Both the position numbers and the translations under genes were made by a program. A stretch of DNA of 14,224 nt from Euperipatoides rowelli (lineage: Eukaryota > Onychophora > Udeonychophora > Euonychophora > Peripatopsidae), in assembly GCA_003024985.2 (NCBI GenBank), contig PXIH01S0019248.1. One strand, 5' to 3'. Under the pieces are notes generated by a model. That model saw only the letters and a program-made list of their open reading frames with translations, was not told where the DNA came from and did not search any database. Shown piece by piece: positions 8,845 through 14,224 of the stretch. The stretch's first letter is position 1. The number at the start of each line of letters is the position of its first letter.

Positions 8845-11800
8845 TTATTTCTTTTGAAAAATGTCGATTAAATTTTTTAAAAGTGTATTGCTTTCATTTA
8901 GGGCTTTGATCTTGTCATCATGACGCCTTTGAACCGCCATTTCTTTGTCTAGCATTCTTTTTTTAAAATCCGTGTACCATTCTGGTTCATCAGTTAACTT
9001 TCTTTTTGATGTTTTCGGTGTGGTGGTTGTAGTTGAATATTGAATATTTAAAGGTGACGATGGGCTGGTAGTAGCACTAGGTGTCGCAGGTGATTGACTA
9101 GACGTTGATGCCTCAGCTGCTGTATTGATCCCCGCATAGCTGCTGGCTGTGACGGGGGGTTCAACATTTGGCCTTTGCCCTAAAAAGCCATCCATCATAT
9201 CTAAATAAATCCAATTTTTTTTTGAATTCCCACTTGTGTTGTTGTTGTCTTTTATTTTTTTATATTTACCAAACAAATATTTCCATTTGTTTTCACATTG
9301 CATTGAAGAAACATCATATCCATGTTCTGTCATGGCCTCGGCAATATTGACCCAAACCTAAAAAAAAAAAGGATAAAAAAATTACTCCATTTTAATCAAT
9401 GTCAAAACAAAAGAAATAAACCAACACTATTAATTTATATTTATATTGTCTTACTTACTACATGTGATTTTTAATTATTTGTATTGACTTACTTCTGCTT
9501 TAAATATATTTAGTAACCCAGAAAGAATATATAAGATTCATGGTTTCATCAGATATACAGTACAAAAAATAAATTAAAGAAAATATCATTCATACAATTA
9601 TGTACAAATTTATCCATATGTTCCCAGAAACCTACTGAGAATTCTGAATGCATAGTATAAATGACATTTATTCAGATGAGTTTATGTATTAGTTCCAGGT
9701 CAGGTCTGAATCAATCCAGACTTAAGAATTTAGGGCTTTTAATTTTTTTAATTACTGTATGATGTTAATGAAAATGTTCCTTCAGTGACATTCCAATAAA
9801 AGGTCCAAAACTATTTAACTACATTTAAGTGGTATTTATTAATATTTAACCAATTGCATCACATTATAGTTGAGTCATTTACCATATGCTCCAAACAATT
9901 TTATATTTCTATCATTGAATATTAAATCTGTGTCACAAGGAAACAGGAATGATGACATTTTTGAAGACTAGATGGAAAATCATTCATATAGTGTAAAAAT
10001 AATAAATGGGCCTGTGGACCAGTTCGCCATCTAATTTTATAGATTTGAAGTTGTCTCAATTCAAAAGAGAAGTTGAGAAATATCTTATAGAAAGTACCAG
10101 TTGAAATATATTTAATGATTGCCAATGTATGTACAGTATATTATACTGTATATATGCGATTTTGATGTTGTATTCTGTATACATAGTACAGTATGTGTAG
10201 TGTGACCGGTTTGGTTTATTAAAGGATTTTATTAACACAAATCAAACAATTATAAACAAACAAATATAGTAGGAAAATATTTTAGAATCCTGGCCCTCAG
10301 TTGAAAATACAGGATGTGGATTCTAATTACATAAAAAAGGTTACATGAAAACATAAAATAACAACACTAGATAGACTGAATTTAAAAGACTGTGAAGGTA
10401 AGGATTGGTGAAGTTTCATATCTTTTTGTCCTGATGTATTGCTGAAAAGATTTCCTAGTGTTTCTAGTACTTCTACCTGTGATTTCAAAGTTTGTAGGCA
10501 TAGAAAATTCAAATGTAAAAAAATGTTTAGCAAATTTAGTAGAAATTGAGATTCTCCTGTTAAGTAGGCTAACTTTCAATTTTCAGCAAATTAAGTTCAG
10601 GATAACTTTTAAACTCAGAGCCTAATATTTTTACTATTATTTGCTTTTTTCAATAGTGTTGCACTGCTCTTTGGTAATAGCTCCACCCCATACCATGCAA
10701 TTATATTCGAGGATAGGTATTATGAAAGATTTGTAAATATTGACCGAAGAATGAGTGTCAGCATTTAGTCTTTTTAGTTTGTAAATAATAAAGATTTTTT
10801 TGGAAACTCTACTTACTGTATGTCTTCAACTTGTACATCCCATTTAAGATTGTTTTGAACATGAATAGGCCTACCTAATATTTTACAATTATTATCTTTT
10901 AGTTTGATTGTTGATTATAACTTTAAAATCTAATCTTTTGTTAGAAAAGTCATGATGTAAAAAACATGATTTTGAAGGATTTAAGATCATGTTTTTAATA
11001 TGGGAATCACACTATCCTCAAAAGATTTTTGAACCTGTTTGATTATTATTATTACCATCACATACAACAGTAAGGTCAACAAATTTTATCTTGTGTTGAT
11101 GTTTTTAGCTCTATCACTAGATAGTATTGCAAATAAAAAGGAAATAAGGACAGCCCCCTGAGCAATGCCATTGTTTACATAATAATATTATTTTCCTTTT
11201 CTTTTTTGTCATGAATGCTATATGTAGGCTACTGTAGACAGAATTGTTTAAATTTTCCATATAATGTTAATATTAACATAAGCCTAGGCTTAAATCTTTT
11301 GGAATTAAAAAAAAAATTAAAATTGAACCTGTAAATATTTTGACAGAATACTATCTTCAAAATATTTACAGTATTTGCAGTTCACTCAATAATTCTCTTT
11401 TTATATATCAATCCTTTTGTAATGATTGACTTTTTTTAATTTTAACTATAGAATAAACAAATAGCCTATTGAATTTGGAAAAAGTACTGTAGGCTAGTTA
11501 ACTTTAAAAATTACCATGAAAGCAACCAATTTCTTCAAACAATACTCACCAACAAAGCTCCTACCTGAATATATAATTTGTCATTGCCATAGCTATAACT
11601 TTTATAATTTTTTTGTTTTATTAAAAAGATTGTGACTATGTATACAGCCTTGATTCTTTTAATAACATGATTTAGTTAATGCAATTACATTATATAAATT
11701 TTGATTAAGAGAATAACATAAATTTATTTAGCCTACATTTTTTGACATTTATTTTTTTTACTATCGTTATACAGTAGGTTACAATATTTTTGTATTAGCA

Positions 11801-12600
11801 ATTTTCAGATGTTACTTACAGTATATATTTAATATAGCCTATTAAATTATACACAGTTTGTGATTTTAATTTATATAGAGTTGTTTACTATTATTATTGG
11901 TTTGTTCCTAATTTAAGCTTGTTTTATTCAATTTATCTGTAGGTTATATTTGTAGAGTTCAAAAAGCTTTGGCTTAGTTCTCTTTAAATTTCAAATAAAA
12001 TAAATAAATACAATAGGAAGAGTTATCTTTCCGCCCCCCTCTTCATTAGTGCTTTGTTCTCTTACTAACGCCAGTTTGGGCGGCCATATTGGGGTCCGGA
12101 AAGTAAACTCTTGCCTAAAAGGGAAATAAAATTTTCGAATTTTTGATATTTTAATTAATCAGTTACGGTTTGTGAAATTTACCTGTTTTTTTTTATAACG
12201 AGGTGAAACGAATTGATGCTGCTTCTCTTCATAAATACTAATAAGAAGTTTTATGGCGGGATCACGCCAACTGAATGCAGAATTCATACTGCTGCCAGTT
12301 TCTTGAGAATGGGCGACTAATTCCTGGTTATCTTGATCTATAAAAGAATGTACGGAAAAATTTAATTATTATACAATATACCTAGTTCAATGGGTGCCTT
12401 TTATTTTAGCACGAGGGTAATGGTAATACTTTAAAAATTCTCCTTCAAATATCAACAAAACTGAATTAAATCAAACAGATAAGCTACTCACCTTTTGCAG
12501 TATCTTGAGCCTGGCAATTTAGTACATGATCGTTAACAATAATTTGATAATTTGATGAAAAGCCACAATGAAAGCATTGGTAGCTCATTTCTTCCGCCAT
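8845..12600 (-). CDS. Harbinger Myb/SANT-like DNA-binding protein with N-terminal zinc finger
   Basis: Exons on the - strand are 12600-12492, 12337-12183 and 9357-8845, giving 258 residues with no stops. Junctions are canonical (AAAG|GTGAGT; TTTATAG|A; CAG|GTAAAT; T-run then TAG|G). Residues 9-29 form a C2HC finger: C9-X2-C12-X12-H25-X3-C29. Residues about 58-145 match a trihelix Myb/SANT-like domain, with tryptophans at 60, 90 and 113, the segment QCENKWKYLFGKYKKIK, and a closing LGQRPNVEPP typical of the family. A Ser/Thr-rich linker follows. Residues about 214-258 are a charged predicted coiled coil ending in KK. In studied Harbinger elements this partner binds the transposon ends and helps transposase nuclear entry. 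The chosen ATG lies in AAAATGGCGGA; a later Met alone would lose the finger. The finger exon is joined by splice phase, not by homology, so it is slightly less certain than the rest. Confidence 0.85.
9900..10100 (-). pseudogene. Decayed non-LTR (LINE) reverse transcriptase fragment, copy A
   Basis: On the - strand the frame gives a block resembling the conserved RT segment around PQGS-LGPLLF-L-Y-NDLP: here PQAHLLFLHYMNDFPSSLQKC (broken at several positions), followed by a degraded stretch where the FADD catalytic box should be. Stops and frameshifts are frequent. It is a short relic inside the Myb-like intron. The family (CR1/Jockey/RTE-like) cannot be fixed. Confidence 0.5.
10320..11172 (-). 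pseudogene. Decayed non-LTR (LINE) reverse transcriptase fragment, copy B
   Basis: Reading the - strand from 11170 downwards gives GIAQGAVLISFLFAIL (cf. G-PQGS-LGPLLF) and then KFVDLTVV (cf. FVDD or FADD, one Asp lost). Next comes HVQNNLKWDVQVEDI, typical of the region after the RT palm. Further on are relics like SFIIPILEYN and, near 10540-10580, RRISISTKFAKHFF, all in the order expected of CR1/Rex-like LINEs. Many stops and frameshifts make it a pseudogene. It is 5'-truncated just before the PQG block, as LINE copies often are. It shares that block with copy A, so the two are separate insertions or a duplication. Confidence 0.6.
12014..12117. repeat. Short inverted-repeat unit with GC-rich core
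   Basis: AAGAGTTATCTTTCCG (12018-12033) pairs with CGGAAAGTAAACTCTT (12097-12112) at 14 of 16 bases, and TAGG/CCTA extends the arms after a 1-base offset. The loop of about 63 bp is GC-rich and contains CGGCCATATTGG. It lies 66 bp upstream (+ coordinates) of Myb-like exon 2. It could be a tiny MITE or a structured regulatory element. Confidence 0.55.
12338..12491 (-). other. Myb-like gene intron 1 (154 bp)
   Basis: The donor is GTGAGT and the acceptor TTTATAG. It separates the zinc-finger exon from the exon that begins the Myb/SANT-like domain. The codon for Asp37 is split across it. Confidence 0.75.
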
Positions 12601-12774
12601 TTTGAAAAATAAAGTTCACAAAAAAATCCACTTCTCGAGCAGGGTAAAAAAGTTAGTAACGAAATGCACGAGATTAACTTAACTAAAACAATGACGAACG
12701 ATCTCGTTAAGTTTGTGAGNTAATGACGAACGAAAAAATATCAAATAATTNAAATAATTAAAAAAGTTAACTAT
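12601..12774 (-). promoter_or_regulatory. Candidate Myb-like gene promoter and subterminal repeats
   Basis: Between the Myb-like ATG (12600, - strand) and the right end lie GACGAACGA at 12693-12701 and 12725-12733, AAAGTTAACT at 12763-12772 and several TTAAC/GTTAA words. The same two motifs occur in the left subterminal region (5332-5340 and 5344-5353). Shared motifs near both ends are the usual form of transposase or Myb-partner binding sites. Binding itself is inferred. Confidence 0.4.
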
Positions 12775-12788
12775 TGACGAACACGCCT
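12775..12788 (-). repeat. Right terminal inverted repeat of the Harbinger element
   Basis: TGACGAACACGCCT on the + strand is the reverse complement of AGGCGTGTTCGTCA. It is followed immediately by the CAA target duplication (12789-12791). Confidence 0.8.
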
Positions 12789-12806
12789 CAAGTGACATAC
12801 AATAAA

Positions 12807-13036
12807 TGTGACATCACACCAAAATGTCAATAACTAAATTGTAAATAAACAAACATTTTACTACCTCAAGTACTTTTGTTAATGAGTTGCTTGTTTTAAA
12901 TAATTGCTTATCATTATCAAGCTGTTAACTATCAAAATTGTTTAGTTAAAACTGTTAGCATCAAGAAACTGTTCTTGCTAGAGAAGAAAAAAGGTATTAA
13001 AACATTTGTTAATAAAAGCCCGCTGGAGGTGTAGCA
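12807..13036 (+). repeat. Candidate 3' LTR of the gypsy element
   Basis: Directly after the Harbinger insertion the gypsy element should end in a 3' LTR. The stretch starts TGTGACATCACACC, contains AATAAA at 13011-13016 followed by GCCCGCTGGAGGTGTAGCA, and can be read as TG...CA. No second LTR copy lies in the window, and no clear polypurine tract precedes it, so the boundaries are guesses. Confidence 0.3.
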
Positions 13037-13279
13037 AGCATAAGAGAGAGAAGATGTAATGGTAGTAAAATAGCATGATGGTAGACATATGTACACAAGT
13101 GAACCTTTCCATACTAAATGTTATATATTTCATCACAATATTTAGAATTAGCCTAATTTTTCTACTTAGGGTTAGTTCAATTCTATCGCACACACCTTTT
13201 GAGTGAGCAACAATAAACAGCAGTATAATAGATAGTAAAGAAAAAATATTTATATTTAAAGGATTTACATTTTGCATAC
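13037..13279. other. Gene-free stretch, presumed host intron or flank
   Basis: AT-rich unique-looking DNA between the candidate LTR and the candidate RUN exon. Nothing recognisable is seen. Confidence 0.4.
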
Positions 13280-13373
13280 CTCTTCAATAAATAACCAGGG
13301 ATGAGCAGTTCCTCCAAGAATTGCAGAACGCTTTAATCCATGTTCAAATATAGCTTTAAGTCCTGGACAAAAC
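13280..13373 (-). CDS. Candidate internal exon of a host gene, RUN-domain-like
   Basis: On the - strand TTTAG|G and GAAGAG|GTATGC flank a 94-nt open segment of 31 codons plus one base. The peptide contains [15 protein letters not shown] and later HPWLFIEE. The pattern C-x-x-h-x-A-h-h-x-H-G-L-K-R followed by an aromatic-rich W/F block resembles the start of RUN domains, such as those of SNX29 and PLEKHM1, which bind small GTPases on membranes. No companion exon is recognised in the window. The codons are undamaged, unlike the surrounding repeats. If real, the transposon nest to its left lies in a downstream intron or beyond the gene. It is one exon only, so the family call is tentative. Confidence 0.45.
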
Positions 13374-13461
13374 CTAAACAATGGATCAAAAATAATGACA
13401 ATTTTATGATGATAAAAATTATAGAGTATATTTAGGGATGCATATACTGTATTAGCAGATT

Positions 13462-13585
13462 TCAGCAGTATTGAAAATACAAGTATTGCAAATACATAAA
13501 AATACTTTTGAAATTTGTATTGCAAATACTTTAAAATATTTTGTAATGAAAAGACATTTTAAAAATATTTGGTATTTTCAACACT
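13462..13585. repeat. Internal copy of GTATYGMAAATAC repeat family
   Basis: CAGTATTGAAAATAC is followed by two copies of GTATTGCAAATAC (13483-13495 and 13517-13529) and AT-rich variants. Related words with C in place of T recur at 14153-14180, so both stretches probably belong to one non-autonomous DNA transposon family. This copy lacks the full CAGGCCTGGG start. Confidence 0.5.
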
Positions 13586-13627
13586 TAATTTCATTACTCA
13601 ATAGTTTTCAAACATAATTACTATATA

Positions 13628-13898
13628 CAGTGCCAGATATAGGGGGGGGGGGGCAAGNGGGGNGGCAACCGCCCCTGGCACCACATCTAGGGGGCAGCAA
13701 AATAGACCTTGCAGTTAAAAAATTATACAGTATACTGTATTAAATTTTTGATATTATGAAAACCATGTGGTCAAGAGTGCTCATCGAAAAAATGTAGGTA
13801 GTTAATATAAAATAATGATTAGTCTATTAAAATGTCCATGCAACCACACATACAAAAAAAAAAGCTTATCAAAACATTTACATTTCAATTTTTTATCC

Positions 13899-13929
<31 letters not shown>

Positions 13930-14010
13930 ATTAAAATACTTTGTTGCAGAAATTTTGGGGTGTCAGAAGCCAACTTTGCCCCCAAACAAAAAGGTCTAGA
14001 TCCACCACTG
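13628..14010. mobile_element. 383-bp non-autonomous DNA transposon (MITE-like)
   Basis: The left end CAGTGCCAGATATAG and the right end, reverse-complemented, CAGTGGTGGATCTAG match at 12 of 15 bases. Both are followed by G-rich sequence (a 12-G run at 13642-13653; GGGGGCAAAG on the right). TATATA flanks both sides, which may be a target duplication or simply the local AT microsatellite. It contains no coding frame, a 27-A run at 13899-13925 and two ambiguous bases. Confidence 0.6.
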
Positions 14011-14140
14011 TATATACTGTATATCAGTATGCACTGTATATATATACAGTATAAATACCGTACATTGCACTATTATACTGTATACTATATATACTTAAAT
14101 ACAGCATCTACAGTATATCTCAATATATATACACTATATA
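14011..14140. repeat. AT-rich palindromic microsatellite (TACTGTA/TACAGTA cluster)
   Basis: Alternating TATA runs are interspersed with ACTGTATA and TACAGTAT words on both strands, giving many overlapping potential hairpins. No gene is present; a short open frame here is translated microsatellite. Confidence 0.6.
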
Positions 14141-14224
14141 CAGGCCTGGGCAGTATCGAAAATACATGTATCGAAAATACGTATCGTCGTTACAATAGTA
14201 ACTTGTATCTTGTATTTTAAAGCA
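14141..14224 (+). mobile_element. Left end of a hAT-like repeat, cut by the window edge
   Basis: CAGGCCTGGGCAGTATCG is a typical start of hAT-like non-autonomous elements. It is followed by two tandem GTATCGAAAATAC words (14153-14165 and 14168-14180). The element continues beyond 14224. Confidence 0.45.

Larger units (their letters stand above)
9358..12182 (-). other. Large intron 2 of the Myb-like gene (2,825 bp)
   Basis: The intron runs from GTAAAT (donor beside 12183) to a T-run and TAG (acceptor beside 9357). Joining across it gives KKKQ|VWVNIAEAM, the expected continuous trihelix sequence. It contains two decayed LINE fragments (listed separately) and an inverted-repeat unit at 12014-12117. 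The stretches 9358-9900 and 11180-12010 are AT-rich with nothing recognisable. Confidence 0.8.
5251..12788 (+). mobile_element. Autonomous PIF/Harbinger DNA transposon, apparently complete
   Basis: The left end reads AGGCATGTTCGTCA (5251-5264). The right end (12775-12788), reverse-complemented, reads AGGCGTGTTCGTCA, so 13 of 14 bases match. The flanking triplets are CAA on both sides (5248-5250 and 12789-12791), fitting the 3-bp target duplication of PIF/Harbinger elements. The element is 7,538 bp and carries the two genes expected of an autonomous member: a DDE transposase on + and a Myb/SANT-like protein on -, arranged convergently. Removing the element and one CAA rejoins the Ty3/gypsy Pol C-terminus (left) to its 3' region (right), which independently supports both boundaries. 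TTA/TAA-type targets are more usual for the superfamily, so CAA is slightly atypical. A 3-bp match alone could be chance. Confidence 0.85.

Noticed and set aside
9168-9350. 60-codon + strand frame
   Set aside because: It is antisense to the Myb-like exon 3.
12084-12092. CCATATTGG as a CArG box
   Set aside because: It has only five A/T bases between CC and GG; the consensus needs six.
12978-13277. 99-codon - strand frame
   Set aside because: It overlaps the candidate LTR, has no recognised motif, and has low-complexity hydrophobic content.
13899-13925. 27-base A run as a retroposon poly(A) tail
   Set aside because: It lies inside the inverted-repeat-bounded 383-bp element, with no coding or SINE-like body before it.
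13960-14220. 86-codon + strand frame rich in Tyr/Ile
   Set aside because: It is a translation of the MITE end and the TATA-type microsatellite.
1-14224. CRISPR arrays, operons, phage or toxin-antitoxin systems
   Set aside because: There are no regularly spaced repeats or bacterial gene organisation. Spliced genes and transposon families indicate an animal genome.

Overview
The window looks like a nested pile of transposable elements in an AT-rich animal genome, probably a marine invertebrate. Spliceosomal introns, several animal-type transposon families, and six ambiguous bases (1712, 8604, 12720, 12751, 13658, 13663) typical of a draft assembly support this. I cannot name the species. No bacterial-style genes, tRNA, rRNA or CRISPR array are visible.

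The best preserved object is a PIF/Harbinger DNA transposon at 5251-12788. It has 14-bp terminal inverted repeats (13/14 identical) and an exact 3-bp flanking duplication, CAA. It carries two convergent genes that I reassembled across introns. One is a three-exon, 384-residue DDE transposase on the + strand (exons 5359-5573, 6756-6908, 7189-7975). The other is a three-exon, 258-residue DNA-binding partner on the - strand (exons 12600-12492, 12337-12183, 9357-8845). The partner has a C2HC zinc finger, then a trihelix Myb/SANT-like domain, then a C-terminal coiled coil. In studied PIF/Harbinger elements the Myb-like protein helps nuclear import of the transposase and its recruitment to the transposon ends; I infer the same division of labour here. 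Both reading frames are open from ATG to stop.

The Harbinger element sits inside a much older, broken Ty3/gypsy retrotransposon. Remnants of gag/protease, reverse transcriptase thumb and RNase H lie at about 1-1201. Integrase and the Pol C-terminus lie at 4255-5250. A candidate 3' LTR lies at about 12807-13036. A second insertion of about 3.05 kb (about 1202-4254), with degenerate hAT-like ends, splits the retrotransposon between RNase H and integrase. The long intron of the Harbinger Myb-like gene (9358-12182) holds two decayed non-LTR (LINE) reverse transcriptase fragments, both on the - strand, and a 100-bp inverted-repeat unit.

The right-hand end (13037-14224) appears to be host sequence with small repeats. 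It holds one 94-nt candidate exon (13280-13373, - strand) resembling part of a RUN domain, which suggests the transposon nest lies in or beside an intron of a host gene. It also holds a 383-bp non-autonomous DNA transposon (13628-14010), AT-rich palindromic microsatellite DNA, and the left end of a further hAT-like repeat running off the window at 14141.
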